From: Paulownia fortunei
Lineage: Eukaryota; Streptophyta; Magnoliopsida; Lamiales; Paulowniaceae
DNA: 64,000 bases
Direction of reading: 5' to 3'
Assembly: GCA_019321725.1 (NCBI GenBank)
Contig: CM033109.1
Span: forward strand, 11,749,993-11,813,992
Shown: positions 23,872 through 35,480 of the stretch, piece after piece
Position numbering within the stretch: the first letter of the stretch is position 1
Layout: every line of letters starts with the position of its first letter
Program-made: the position numbers and the translations under genes
Notes under the pieces: generated by a model
Databases searched by the model: none
Seen by the model: only the letters and a program-made list of their open reading frames with translations
Told to the model about the DNA's origin: nothing

Positions 23872-24730
23872 TTATGTGAGGTCTTCAATAATACTGACTA
23901 GTGGTATTTCTTTCTCATGCAAGTAGACATATTTAAGATGGTTTGGGATTGGTTTAAGCTCCATTGTAGGTGTTTTCACCACAAAAGGTAAAAGCCTCTC
24001 ATTTGATATTGGTAATCCAACATAAGAGACATAACACCTTGATTTTTTTGGAAATGAATCCAACCCCATTACATCATTTTCCACACCCTCCAATATTTAT
24101 ACATCCAACTTTATTTCTTTCAAATCCTCCATAAGGAGATATTTTTGTAAGGTAACCTCCACTTCATTACTGCTAATAAATTCAAGCATTTGTTGTGACT
24201 TGGGATAAATAATGTCACCTACAGAAACAACATTCACGTCAGTAGGATATCTCATGGTTTCAAAAATATTATATTTTATAACCTCGCTATCAAACTCCAT
24301 AGTAAGAGTGCCATCATGAACATCAATCTTAGCTCGGGCTATCTCCATGAATGATCTTCCCAAAAGAATACGTGTAGGATTAAGGTATGTGCCATCCTCT
24401 ATCTCAAGAACATAAACATCAGCAGGGAAAATTATTCCATTCACATGAACAAGAATGTATTCCACAACCCCTATTAGATATGCACTAGAACTATCAGCTA
24501 ATTGTATGTTAACACCATTTTCTTTTAAATGTCCTAGATTTAGAGAAACATAAATAGAATATGACATGACATTAATTGATGCTCCCAAATCTCACATGCA
24601 TTTTTAAAATTTAGTTTTGCCAATGGTACAAAGGATGGTAAAAGTGCCTGAATCCTTACACTTTGGAGGGAGTTTTCTATGAAGAATTGCCGAAACATTC
24701 TCCTTGAAAAAATGGAATTAGCCTCCTTGA
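23872..24730 (-). pseudogene. Athila-type gypsy aspartic protease and linker to RT
   Basis: Upstream part reads SAILHRKLPPKCKDSGTF and ILCTIGKTKF. The active-site region is DLGASINVM (catalytic Asp kept, with a stop replacing Cys just before it). It then runs GVNIQLADSS, FPADVYVLEIEDG, ILLGRSFMEIARAKIDVHDG and TLTMEFDSEVIKYNIFE. The linker before RT is seen at 24093-23872 (TPTMELKPIPNHLKYVYL, IPLVSIIEDLT). One frameshift or stop separates the two parts near 24095. The 163-codon protease frame (24588-24097) is otherwise open. RT does not follow. Confidence 0.85.
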
Positions 24731-24889
24731 TTGAATTTTCATCTGAAGAAGAAACATGAAGCTTTAGTCAAAACTTACTTCAAAACCAAAGCAGTCAGTT
24801 CATACTCAAATTTGGGAAGAGAATATCAAAACTAAATCCTTTCTTGCAATCTCATGGGGGTTCAGGTTAGGTTTGTGCAATTCAGGGAT

Positions 24890-26237
24890 ATTTAAAAGTT
24901 TTATAGAAACTTGCATCATATGCATATTTGGTATTCTAAAACCCATGTGATTGGTAGAATGATGCGATTAATACCTAGTTTAGTTTAAAGCTTGAAACTT
25001 TATATCTGAATATCTTCCGACTGATGATTATAAGTGTAATAATTCAAATTATTATCTCTGTTTCATTTGATTTTGTTTGTTTATAACTTTTAAAAATTGA
25101 TGAATGTTGTGCTTATGTATGTGCTTGACTCTTGTGGCAATTTTTATCTTTTTTAATCCTTTAACGTATTGACCACATAACCTTGAACATTTGAATTTTT
25201 TGTTTACTTAGAAAAAATTTATATGAACTCGATATTTTTTTTGCGATCTCATATAATTCTAGCACTTATTTGATTGTCACTTGAGGAAAAATCCTAGGAT
25301 ACATAACATTAGGAAAGTGATTTAGGCTATTTTTGGACCGTTTGAGTATTTCAAGCCACCCTATTTATGATGCATAATCCCTAGTGTCCCCCAATTGAGT
25401 CTAATGAGCTATTTTCTTTGTCACCCTACAAATCAACCTCAACCAATGTATTTCTTTTTATCTTATATATTACCCCACATTCAACTCATTGCTATTCTAG
25501 TAACATTATTTTGAGCATTGAAAGTGGTTTGAAAAAAAAATGGCAAAAGAGAGGTGGTGATTTGTACAAAACTCCAAAAAAAAAAATATGTCAAGAAATA
25601 TGAGAAAAGAGTGCAACACCCATTATTTATAAAAACAAATAAGTTTGGGGGTGTAGCACTTCAAAAAAAATGTGAAAAAATGAGAGTTTAATGAATAAAG
25701 TGGTGTAACAAATCAAAAGAAAAAAGGTTCATGAAGCTGTGAGACGAAAATGTGGTAGTGCTCATTAACAAAGTTCTAGAATAGTTGTGTGCTATGAGTA
25801 ATTTGAGCTACTATATTATCTTTTATCCTACCATTACCTTAACCACACATTACAAGCTTTCAAAGTGCTAATGATCCTTGATGTTGTATTAGTTTATATC
25901 AGTGGAGAGTGACATGAAAAACAAGCATATGAAATTCTAAAACACATAAATAAGAGATCAATAATTTTGTTGTGAGTTTGCATAAACCAATCTAAGTAGT
26001 AAAAAGTTAAGTGTAAGAGGCCACACACACACACTCAAAGGATTTAAAGATGGGTGAATTTGGCACTTGAGTTGAAATCGTGCATTTTGATGATATTTTG
26101 AGATTTTCTTGAGTTATAAACTCGCAATATTTTTTGAAACTCATTTGGTTAGTAGATTTAATTATCACTTGTTATTTTACTTTTTTTATTTCTTTCTTCT
26201 GCTCGAGAACTAGCAAAATATTAAGTTTGGGGGTATT
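24890..26237 (+). other. Non-coding 3' region of an Athila-like element (+)
   Basis: Aligns with 59800-60793 and with 30950-31998. Shared segments are GATTTAGGCTATTTTTGGAC near 25320, CCCTAGTGTCCC near 25380, and the polypurine tract AAGTTTGGGGGTATT at 26223-26237. In between are AT-rich sequence and a short CA repeat (26023-26036). No reading frame is recognisable. The left boundary against the - strand protease remnant is uncertain. Confidence 0.6.
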
Positions 26238-26799
26238 TGATGAGTAGATTTTATACCCATTAATTGAATATCATTTGCTTAACTTTTTGTTTAGTTTTCA
26301 ATTATTGTTGTCAAATTTTATGAATTTAGTTTGAAATATTGTAGGTAATAGAAAAATGAGGAGAAAATGGAAATAAACATAAAACATGGTTTAAATTTTG
26401 ATTAATCCGCTTTTTGGTGCTATTGAAGGCAGTGTTCGTATTTCAATCTTAACTTTTTTATCCAATATCCTTTTGACTTGTTTCTTGAATAATTGGAAAA
26501 ACAAGAGATTTATCTATAACAATTATGTTTACCATGAAATCCAGTTCTTTCTATTTCAATGAGAAAAACCAGGTTAAATAGTCTACACTTGACTGAATAT
26601 TTCAGGTATGACACATCTTGGTATTTCAAGCATAAATATTTGCACGGATTTCATATTAAGTTGATTCAAGTTCTTATCAAAAGCCAAGATATAGAGATAC
26701 AATTAATATGAAGACACCAAAAGCCAATTTAACTTATAAAATGGTGAAAAAGTAGTTCAAAGAGGCTACAAGCACAACAGAAAGCAAACTTGGACAGCA

Positions 26800-26892
26800 A
26801 GAGTAGCGCCTAGGCACTGCAATGTCTATCTAGGATAGAATGTGCAGTGCCTAGGCACCGAAAATCAGTGCCTAGGCACTGCCAATAGGGCA
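26800..26892. repeat. G+C-rich palindromic block in LTR
   Basis: Contains several copies of GTGCCTAGGCAC or its near relatives (GCGCCTAGGCACTGC, CAGTGCCTAGGCACCG, CAGTGCCTAGGCACTGCC) in otherwise AT-rich LTR. The LTR at 60794-62312 has an unrelated G+C-rich stretch at the same place (about 61335-61395). Confidence 0.7.
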
Positions 26893-26978
26893 AGTCAGGA
26901 CAAATTGATATTTTATGCCCTCTTTAGGGTATCTCCCATGAAGTTTAACGATTTCAAAAGCCTTAATTTCAGATTTGT

Positions 26979-27052
26979 AGAGAGGGAGGGAGGGAGGGAA
27001 AGAAAAGAAAACAAGCCAAGAAAGAAGAAGGAAGAAGAAGAAGAAGAGGAGA
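26979..27052. repeat. GA-rich low-complexity tract
   Basis: AGAGAGGGAGGGAGGGAGGG followed by GAAAGAAAAG and a run of GAAGAA units. Simple purine repeat within the LTR. The open frame here (26842-27168) is a by-product of the repeat. Confidence 0.85.
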
Positions 27053-27889
27053 GAATTCTTCTAAGAGTTGAGAAGAAGACATCTACAAGGGGAATAAACT
27101 CATCCTACTTCCAAGTTTTATTTCATTTTCTTATTTCTCTCATTAATTATGTTTATGAATATTGTTAGGTTGTCTTTCTTTTTATCATTATGAACTAATT
27201 TATTTTTCTAGAGTTGTGATGTAATCTAATTATGATGTTTGAATATTTGTATCAATTCAATTCTTGATTTAATTTTCAAGTTGAGTTTTCTATATTGTTC
27301 TTAATGCTCTTAATTACTTGGCCACTAATTGAATGATTTGCTAATCATATTGATCCGGAAGGTGGGTGATATATGTGTCTAGTTCTATGTATAGAAAATC
27401 ATAAATTGCATGTGAGATAGGAATATACTTATATAGTTTGTGTAGTCATATTTAAGACTCCATAGAACCTATTGAATTGTTAATTATTGTAATTCATATA
27501 GAAATATAGTGGGTTAGCAATTGATAATATTTTCATTAGACTTTGGGAGAGGCTAGTAGATAATTTAAGGATTCTCGACTATCACTTGGGAAATAAATTG
27601 AGATTGATGAGATGAATTATTCAATTCGGACTAATGACAATGAAATCATAACCCTAGGCTTTTAGTTATTGAATTTCATCATTAGTTGATTTTGATTATT
27701 TGTTTAGTCTAGTTAGATTTTGTTAGTAATCATAAACATCAACATCGAATTTTGTTTATTCAAATAAAATTAGAGTTAACATAATTTTGGTACGTAATAA
27801 ATCAATAATCCTCATGGAAATGATAATTTACTCATCACTTTATTATTTGTATACGATAACGTGCACTTGCATTCACAAATTTCACAACA

Positions 27890-28145
27890 GGGGTATCTTG
27901 TCTTTGTTGAACATCGATCAAAATTCTATCGAGCTAAAATGTTTCACAAGTTGCGTCAGTGGTTGCAATATATTTTGTTTTTACTGACGAGAGTGATACT
28001 ATCTTCTATTTCTTAGATGCCCAAATAATTATTTTTAAACCTAAACAAAATACATATCCAGATGTACTTTTACTCAAATAATTGACTAGCTCTCATTTGG
28101 TTGAAACATACTTTGCTGATTGGATATGAATTACAAATTATATTT
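27890..28145. other. Unassigned flank beyond the LTR
   Basis: No domain or repeat recognised. It joins the end of the Athila-like LTR to the short coding-like end at 28146. Confidence 0.4.
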
Positions 28146-28235
28146 TTAACACCCAGAAGGTGGAATAAGAGGAAATTCTAATGATGGATGAATGACTGTG
28201 AGAGGTTGTGGCTCTTTCTCAGACTCTGGTTCAAT
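28146..28235 (-). pseudogene. Possible C-terminal coding fragment next to the gap
   Basis: On the - strand, leaving the N gap, the frame reads IEPESEKEPQPLTVIHPSLE then FPLIPPSGC and TAA. The composition (Glu, Pro, Ser, with no bias from AT-rich DNA) looks like a real protein end. Family unknown. The rest would lie in or beyond the assembly gap. It could be the end of a host gene or of a retroelement ORF. Confidence 0.25.
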
Positions 28236-28335
28236 NNNNNNNNNNNNNNNNNNNNNNNNNNNNNNNNNNNNNNNNNNNNNNNNNNNNNNNNNNNNNNNNN
28301 NNNNNNNNNNNNNNNNNNNNNNNNNNNNNNNNNNN
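28236..28335. other. Assembly gap (100 N)
   Basis: Exactly 100 N, the usual placeholder for a gap of unknown length. Reading frames crossing it are not meaningful. Confidence 0.98.
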
Positions 28336-29006
28336 CTCGCATGCATGGATTTGCATGCATATGAGTATGCATGGATTTTCATATTTATATGATTATTGGC
28401 CATTAGATTATGGGATAGTAGCATTGGTTAGGGGCCTAAGAAAAAAATGACTTTGAGAGAAATATTTTGATGCATAAAATTGCATTGTGGGCATAGCATT
28501 TTGAGATGCATGACTTGATATTGTGGATTATTCTTTGATATGCATAATCTTTACTTGTTAAGTGTTAGCTCATATAGTTCATGTATTGTAGGTGAGTATG
28601 ACAACACTTGAAGCATCTTTTATTGGCTGGACAGCTGTTGGAGCTCCTACAGGTGTCTGAGGGAGTATGTACATGGATGACGACCTGTTGGGCTATTTTG
28701 TTAGCTTGTTATATTTTGAGTCTGTTGTATTATATTTTTAGACTGGTACTATAATTTTTTTTTAAAACTTTACTATAAATAAGTTTGTAAATATTTTGGT
28801 CATTGTGGTTGTTGTGCTTTTATATAAATATTGATCCTGCTATATACATGACATTTGTGAGAAAGTATTTTAAACAGGGTTGTGCATGTAACAAGTGATT
28901 TATTTTTTCTTAAAGTGTTACAAAAAAATATATTCTATGCATGCACACAGGTTCTATCATGTAAAATTATATTATATATATAGTTGTGTAGTAATGGGGT
29001 GTTATA
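28336..29006 (+). repeat. 3' part of a gypsy LTR (same family as the solo LTR at 43799-46655)
   Basis: Matches 45970-46655 in order: GCATGCATGGATTTGCATGC, TATATGATTATTGGCCATT, GATATTGTGGATTATTCTTT, ACATGGATGACGACCTGTT, ending AATGGGGTGTTATA. A stretch present in the other copy around 46055-46085 (GGTATACAGAGCTC...) is absent here. The 5' part is in or beyond the gap. Confidence 0.85.
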
Positions 29007-30610
29007 CTCTACCCAACCATCAATCAAGTACCATACTTCCTTTTCAAAAACCTCATTATATTCTTAATAGTGTCATGCTTCATAAACCATAAATGCATCA
29101 AATATTACATCATTTGACAAACAATAACAATCACATTAAAACATGAACAAACATTATATGATTCTTGTGATACAACAAATGAAAGGTTCAACTTACCTCA
29201 AGTCCACTTTGTGGCAAGTGAAAAGAACAATCTCTTTGGAAGATAGGATGTGTTAAAGGCCTAACATAATCAAATCATGTACCATTTAATATCTTTTTTA
29301 TAAATCATGTAGTCTATTTTAGTTAAAGTTCATATACAATTTTCAATCTTTTGTAAATAATTCCATATCAATTACATAACATTAAAAACAATGCATACTC
29401 CATATTTTACTACTAATACTAATTCAAGACATTAAACATTAGGGCAGCCATTAAGTAACTAATAATTCAAACATAATTATTAGGGCAGCCCCTAAAATAT
29501 GCACATAATCCAAATTAACATGACGTAAATTCGGTTCTAACTTAAATTGATTGTACCCTTCAATTAAGCAAAGTAATTGCTATTATTTTCAATCATTCAA
29601 AGGAACTTCCAAACACAATATAAATATTACAAGATTAATAGAAATAAGTAAATTAAGCATATTTCACAAGACTATCAATTTTGCTAAAAACTAGCTTAAC
29701 TAGCTTGGTTTTGGCTTCAAGTATAACTTACTTAATTTTCAATCATACAAAATAATACAAAAAACATGTAACCATCCAAGATATTACAAATTCGTCATAA
29801 GAAACATTGAAAAAGAATATACCTTAATTAAGTTGGAATTAAGTTTCAAAATCAATAGTTTTCAAGCTTAAAAAGGGTGGAACTTGTTCTAATTTGTGTC
29901 CTATGTATTCCTATGGATTGAATTCAATTTTTGTGAGTATGAGAATATAGAAATTTGGGAGAAACCTTGGAGAATAAGGGTTGGTCATTTTTGAGGTGCT
30001 TCCACAAGAAATATTGATGAAAATGATTTCTTTGACCTTTCAAAGAGATGTAAGTAGAGGGTGATGATTGGTTGCACCATGCTTGGTGTTTTCTCATGCC
30101 AAAAGCCATGTTCATGGGTTAAGGAGATGACAAAAATTGATGCTTTGGTGTTATAATCAAGTGCAATGTGGTTTAAAATGATTTCATGCAATCTAGTCAA
30201 CCAACCAATCAAATTGCACCATTTTGCATACTTTTAGTTCTTAGCCAAATGTAACATATTTAAAGAAAATATTCAGGCAAATAATGACTTTAGAATGTAA
30301 CAAGTATGGAGCAATATGAATAATTTATTTCATGGCCATTGAACACATCAATCTTCCTTAACTGAGATACCGAGCTTTTCACTGCAAAAAAACACTTAAT
30401 GAATATGTTAAATTAAGAAACAAAAGTTTGATCTCATATTTCATGTACTAATGCATGTTAAAGCATAACTAGAGCATATAATAATAACAATTATTCAAGT
30501 TCGTGTAATCATGCGATTTGTATGCCATAATTCAATAATACACATTGATTAGATGCATATTCATGTAAGATGCTTATTATTGGCTATGTAGGAGAGAATT
30601 GGACATTATA
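29007..30610 (-). repeat. Chromovirus-type LTR (-)
   Basis: The part 30185-30610 aligns closely with 62340-62751, the LTR of the chromovirus at the right end of the window (CTAGTCAACCAACCAA; GCACCATTTTGCATACTTTT; CTTCCTTAA(C/T)(T/C)GAGATACC; GGAGAGAATT). On the - strand it starts TATAATGTCCAATTCTC (TGTAATGCCCAATTCTC in the other copy). No chromovirus coding sequence adjoins it, so it may be a solo or truncated LTR. Its lower boundary near 29007 is approximate. Confidence 0.65.
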
Positions 30611-31998
30611 ATAATGAGCTAATTTTTTTTTTATTGATGAATTATATGTGAATTAGATGTTTTGTGTGATGAAAGTCTAAGAGAAAGTATGTTTTTGTTG
30701 ACACACTAGAGTAAGTTCATGTTTGAGACTAAATGGATTATTTTGATGATTGATAGCCTATGATGAACCTTAATTAATATTGTATAGAGTCTAGAAAAGA
30801 AAGATTGCTAGTCTTGTAATATGGCGATTCTTTTATGTAGTTAGTCTTTGTCATGAATGATGAATTTTCATTGAGCATGTTATGTAAAAATCTTGTGAAT
30901 TGCGTGTACTATTTGTTGGAGTTAGCTTCCAATTAGTCTTTTTGGTCAATATAAGGTGTTCTATAACTCGCTTGATTACTCTTTAAGGAGAAATCCTAGA
31001 TAACTAGCAAAGTTTGAAATGATTTAGACCATTTTTGACTTATTTGTGCTTTTCAAGCCTACTGTGATAACATTATTATCACCAACTACCCCTTTTGAAA
31101 ATAATGGCTTATGCAATGAATATGAATGATGACAATTCGACTTCATTTCTTGTAGCTCACTATACCTACCCTTTGTAGCTTAAAAAACTATCATTTATCC
31201 CTAAGAGAGCTTAATGTGTGAAATCTTGTGCACAAATTTATGTAGAGATAATGTGGACATATTTTGGGCATGCAAATGAATGTAATTAGGTGTATAAGCA
31301 TGAAATGAGTTCAAAAAAGTTATTCAACTGATGGACATAAAAAGAAACAAAAACAAGTTTGAGGGTTGTGAAAGAAAAAGATCTTGAAATGATGCTTTGG
31401 GATATATGAAGAAAAAGGAAGACAAGAAAAGCATAAATCCCAAATGTAAAATGAAAACAAATGGAGAAGAGAAAAGAACTTAGGGGAGTGAAATTTTATG
31501 TGCAACACATTATGCTCTCTTGCTTTACTTTATCCTTATTATGCTCTCTTGCTTTACTTTATCCTTACTTTTTCTTTGTACCCAATTCCTAGGCCTTATG
31601 TTACAAGTTTATTAAAGTCTTGATGATCTAAGTTTGTGAGTGTCTATAAAAGTAAAGAAGGTGTATGAAAAGCAAGCCTATGGAACACCTAAAACGTCTT
31701 TGCTTAGATCAAAAAAATAATTAATTGTGTAAGTCATACCGAAAACATATACATGAAGCTTGAGTTTAACATACCACACACACACGTTCAAGAATCGTGA
31801 TAAGATTGGTGAAGCACAAGTTTTGTAGTGTTAGTTGATTAGCTTTAGTATAAACCTTTAAGACTTATGTGCCATATAAATTGTTGAGGTACTATGTTGG
31901 TTGATCAAGTTGAGTTATTCATGATCAATTATGAGATTATGTATAGCTTGATTCACAATTTTGCTTGAGGACGAGCAAAAGATAAGTTTGGGAATAAT
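30611..31998 (+). other. Non-coding 3' region of a second Athila-like element (+)
   Basis: Aligns loosely with 59800-60793. Examples are GAAATGATTTAGACCATTTTTG near 31015, a CTTGAGGACGAGCAAAAG segment near 31965, and the polypurine tract AAGTTTGGGAATAAT at 31984-31998. No reading frame is recognisable. Confidence 0.55.
31509..31566. repeat. Perfect 29-bp tandem duplication
   Basis: Two adjacent identical copies of a 29-base unit beginning ATTATGCTCTCTTGC and ending TTTATCCTT (31509-31537 and 31538-31566). The identity implies a recent event. Confidence 0.95.
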
Positions 31999-33670
31999 TG
32001 ATAAGCTCATAAATTGACATATTTATGACACTTTCAAAAGCAAAAATTTGGATGTTCTATTTCCTAATTGATGGAATTGGGCTTTATCGTGTGATAATTG
32101 ATGTGTAGGTGCAAGAGTTGAAGCAATGGAGTGGAAAGATGAAAAATTATCTAAGTACTAAAGAAAGTGAGACTCATACTATGGCCCCGGAGACATCTTT
32201 TTGCGGTGCCAAGTGTATAAAAGGGTCATTGCTTCAGCCCTTTTTCGCGCAGTGGCCCAAGAAAATCGTGTTGCGGTGTAAGATGATAAATCAAGATCAC
32301 ACATAACTTTGGGAATCAGGAGTTGTGGTACCACAAAGGAAAATTGTGTAATAAGTCCAGAAAACTTGGTGCCACGGCTCCCAGCTTTCGTGCCATGGCA
32401 TCATACAAAAAAAGAATTTCACACAATGGCCTTGGAGAGGTTGCACTGTGGCACCACTACAAAAACTCATACCATAGCCAAGCTTGGAGTTTAGTGCCGC
32501 GGTGCCATGTTGCATAACATCAAAATATTCTCCAATGGATTTTTATTGACAAGTGGCAAGAAAAAGGCTCATTTTGGCATATTTCTTGTTGTACACACAT
32601 TTGATTCAATTCATACATCACAACCTATGGTAAATTTCATTAGATATACAATATGCACAAACACATATGACAAAGATCATAAACTATTACACACACTTTA
32701 CATAAAAATTCTCACACACAAATCCTCTCCACATAAACACACCATTCATATTTTTACAAATATACTCTATCAAAACACACATAGACCATTTCAAGGATCT
32801 TGGGATTTGAAGCCAAGAGAAGGAGAAGCTTACATTGGGCATTGAAGATTCAAGAGAAGAAGTGAAAACTGTTTTGTAGGTTGTAAATTTCTTCTTTTAG
32901 TTTCTTCTTAAATTTGTTTAGTTTTGAGAAATTTTGTAAGAACTATGGTGTTGATAGACATGTAGTGCTTGCTTGATTTCAACATGAGCTAAACCATCTT
33001 TTGTCAAGGCTTGGAAAGTCATTTTTATGAATTTATGAGTGTGGATGATGTTTGATTTATGTTGAACATACATTATGTTCTTAATGTTTTTTGAAGTTGG
33101 ACCAACTTTGAAATAATATTTGTTGTTGTGATCGAGACCGAGATGTAGTGTTGCAATAAGTGTTAGTGTAATGTATGCCGTGGACTAGGTCGCTATAGGG
33201 ATATAGGATTTAGTACACAGTTTCATAGAGTGAAAGTGAACGCTAGAGTAATTCACAAAGCTCAATGCATCATTAGTAGGTTAAACCCATTATATGGTAT
33301 AGCCTATTACCTTCAAGTGGTAGAGTTGATATATATTGGGAGAGAATATTAACTACTATCCGAAGTGTTGTTATCACACAACCAAACACTAATCTTAATC
33401 ACAAACTTGTGAAATTCATAATGAAGTAGAATGGTGATCCATGGCCTTAACTCTTCTCTATCTTGAATTATATCCCCTGCACACCTTGATTTTGATTTTT
33501 ACTTGGTTAATTATTTGTTTTAAGTTTTCAATCAACCAAGTTGGATAGTCATACAATACTTGCACACACACTCCTCTGGAAAATGATATATGTGTGTTGA
33601 AGCACTTTATCACTTGTTGACTAGTACACTTGCTAGTCCGTATTACACACAAAGCACATGCACACCAACA
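31999..33670 (+). repeat. 3' LTR of the second Athila-like element
   Basis: Begins TGATAAGCTCATAAATTG after a polypurine tract. The end is placed at CACACCAACA (33670) by analogy with the other Athila-like LTRs and is approximate. Its U3 has its own G+C-rich block (32165-32515). No primer site follows, so it is a 3' LTR. Confidence 0.6.
32165..32515. repeat. G+C-rich motif-rich block in LTR
   Basis: Repeated variants of (T/G)GCGGTGCCA, GTGCCACGGC, GTGCCATGGC and GTGCCGCGGTGCCA alternate on both strands within about 350 bases, while the rest of the LTR is AT-rich. Short open frames on both strands here reflect this composition, not genes. Confidence 0.6.
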
Positions 33671-33766
33671 TCCAATTAGAATACGCTTCTCTTATATCCC
33701 CAATTACACTTTTACAAAAACTTATTGTATTATCAGGGTGATTCTTGCAAACTTTCATATAATTAT

Positions 33767-34038
33767 TCATTGTGAGGAACTATTTTTTGTAGGATCAACA
33801 ACATAAGTTTGATTACAATACTTACATTTTGTTGTAGGCTTCCCATTCTTGTCTATGTAATGAGTGAAGTGATCCCAATCCCAAGCTCTTCTTGAATAAA
33901 TGCTCTATTTATTTTGTTTCAATTATATGTTCAAATTGAGTTGGCATTAGATCAGGACTTGAAGTTGAAATAGGAAGTAGATGTGAAGTCCTCGAACATG
34001 TTGTGTCACCTTGTCCTTGTTCACTTTTCCATGTCTGA
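33767..34038 (-). pseudogene. BED-type zinc finger fragment (hAT transposase-like)
   Basis: The segment 33892-33767 reads RRAWDWDHFTHYIDKNGK, then TTKCKYCNQTYVVDP and a stop. W.W.HF, the C-x2-C pair and the following Tyr fit the BED zinc finger found at the N-terminus of plant hAT transposases and ZBED-like proteins. The C-terminal His ligands are missing. Upstream (34038-33893) another frame is open from a splice-acceptor-like TTTTCAG (TWKSEQGQGDTTCSRTSHLL), with a stop or frameshift before the finger. No transposase core is visible. Confidence 0.45.
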
Positions 34039-35112
34039 AAATGAATAAAGAATAATAAAGTTACACAATAACATCTGAGAAAATCTCAAGAAATAAAAGT
34101 ACCCTACTACTTATTTAAAATGTAAATAGATAGATAATTCCAAGTAACCAAATTAACATATAACACTATATATAACATTCAAAAGACCATGACACCACTT
34201 GCCTCTTAAATCACATAAAAGCATTCATTTAAGTGTTTGAAAACCAGAACAACAACATAGCCTGGAGAAAGTGCCAATACAAGAAAAGGCATGTTGAACA
34301 ATATTACTTCTTGGGAGTTCAATATTATAAACCATCAAGTTTATTTTTTATGCAAGGAGAAGTTCATAGATTGGAAAAGCTAAGAAGGATTTATGCAAAA
34401 TTGGAAATGAAAGAAACTTAATAGGGGCATAAAATATTTATTAACATGAAAAAACTGCCCACCTTTAATAGTTTGTAACACCATTATAGCAATGGATAAG
34501 CTACCTACAGTCTGAGTTCTATTAAAATGAATGGGAAAGCCGAGAATCCACATTTTGTACGCAACTATGGGACAAACCTCAGATCCGTAAACATTCAAGC
34601 AAGTACTGAATTTTTAGTCCATCTTGTTTACACAAAATTTTGTGCAATTATTACTGCAGTTTAATTATTTGAATGCAGTGGATGCACAAAACCGCAAAAA
34701 AATGTCATTTCCATAAATGTCCTAGAAATATAAAGCCAATAAATGTATTATTTAAGGCTTTTTCAAGTGCAGTTCTTCAAAAGGTCATCTTCCAAGCAAT
34801 CGATTAAACTTACAATTGAGAAAAATAACAAAAGATATTCATAGGATCGACATAAATTCTCTTCACAATAATAATATCTCAAGTCTCAACCCCTCAACAC
34901 ATGAAATTGAACTTATTCAAGTAGCAAAATATTTACAAACAAGGTTAAATTCATCAAAGCTTTTCAAATTCAGTTATCTGAAAAAAAAAAAGGGAAGGAA
35001 AATAAAAGAAACACTCTAATAATTATTAGTCAACACATTTCCTAACATCACAAATAAATTAGAAAATAATGAATAAAAAATAAAAGAAATGAAGCATTAT
35101 ACAATTGGGTGG
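34039..35112. other. Unassigned AT-rich DNA
   Basis: No domain, RNA gene or repeat end found. A 72-codon frame (34598-34380, -) has no resemblance I can name and may be chance. This may be the rest of the decayed hAT-like region. Confidence 0.4.
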
Positions 35113-35480
35113 CTAAGGTTTTCTAATATAGAGATTTTTAGGAATACCTATTGAATCATTAACAAAATAGGTGGAGACAGCCCATGAGTAGGGTGATAGA
35201 TAGTTCAAAGTTGACCGAAGTGCAATAGCAGACGGGAAGTACAACTTGCCCATAGAATTGGAAGCCATTGGGTAGGTAGGTGGCTCGAGCTCGACTATCA
35301 TGACGAAGGGAGACAATGGTGGTAGCTGGTGAGTTGAGCAAAGATTGAGGTCTTGGTAGAAGATTAAAGGGAGATAGACCAGACGATGGTGGTGGTGTTG
35401 ATTGTGAGAGATGACTGAGAGATGAGAGAGAATGAAGGTTTGATCTTGGTAGCTTATTGGCTTTGAGTTTGGTCAAGATT
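35113..35480 (-). CDS. Possible host first exon, unidentified
   Basis: On the - strand a CT-rich stretch resembling a plant 5' leader (about 35480-35330, CTCTCTCATCTCTCAGTC) precedes a frame reading MIVELEPPTYPMASNSMGKL, YFPSAIALRSTLNYLSPYSW and AVSTYFVNDSIGIPKNL. It is more G+C-rich than its surroundings. An overlapping 105-codon frame (35476-35159) also exists and only one can be real. GTATTCC after NDSI could be a splice donor. No TATA box or following exon was found. I do not recognise the protein. Confidence 0.25.

Larger units (their letters stand above)
18567..24780 (-). mobile_element. Athila-like element carrying LOG-like pseudogene (copy 2), 5' truncated
   Basis: On the - strand the order is: Athila-type protease (24730-23872), a large deletion removing RT, RNase H and integrase, the conserved post-integrase sequence (23752-23721), the unidentified ORF (23325-23045), the LOG pseudogene (22834-22240), a polypurine tract, and the 3' LTR (20541-18567). 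The captured segment thus sits between pol and the 3' LTR, where Athila elements often have an env-like frame. No 5' LTR is found at the right end. Assigning protease and LOG to one element is inference from common orientation and order. Confidence 0.65.
26238..27889 (+). repeat. 3' LTR of Athila-like element
   Basis: Begins TGATGAGTAGATTTTATACC directly after the polypurine tract and ends CGTGCACTTGC...TTTCACAACA. It aligns with the LTR at 60794-62312 over most of its length (GAAATATTGTAGGTAAT; GCCCTCTTTAGGG; GGCCATTAATTGA region; final GTGCACTTGC). No primer site follows, so this is the 3' LTR of an element whose body is lost. Confidence 0.8.

Noticed and set aside
26842..27168. 108-codon frame with Glu/Lys-rich middle
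   Set aside because: Produced by the palindromic block and the GA-rich simple repeat of an LTR; no domain.
28178..28450. Open frames spanning the N run
   Set aside because: The frames exist only because N codons are not stops; only the 90 bases left of the gap look coding.
32109..32517. Several overlapping frames on both strands in the LTR at 31999-33670
   Set aside because: Result of the G+C-rich motif block, which has few stops in any frame; no family resemblance.
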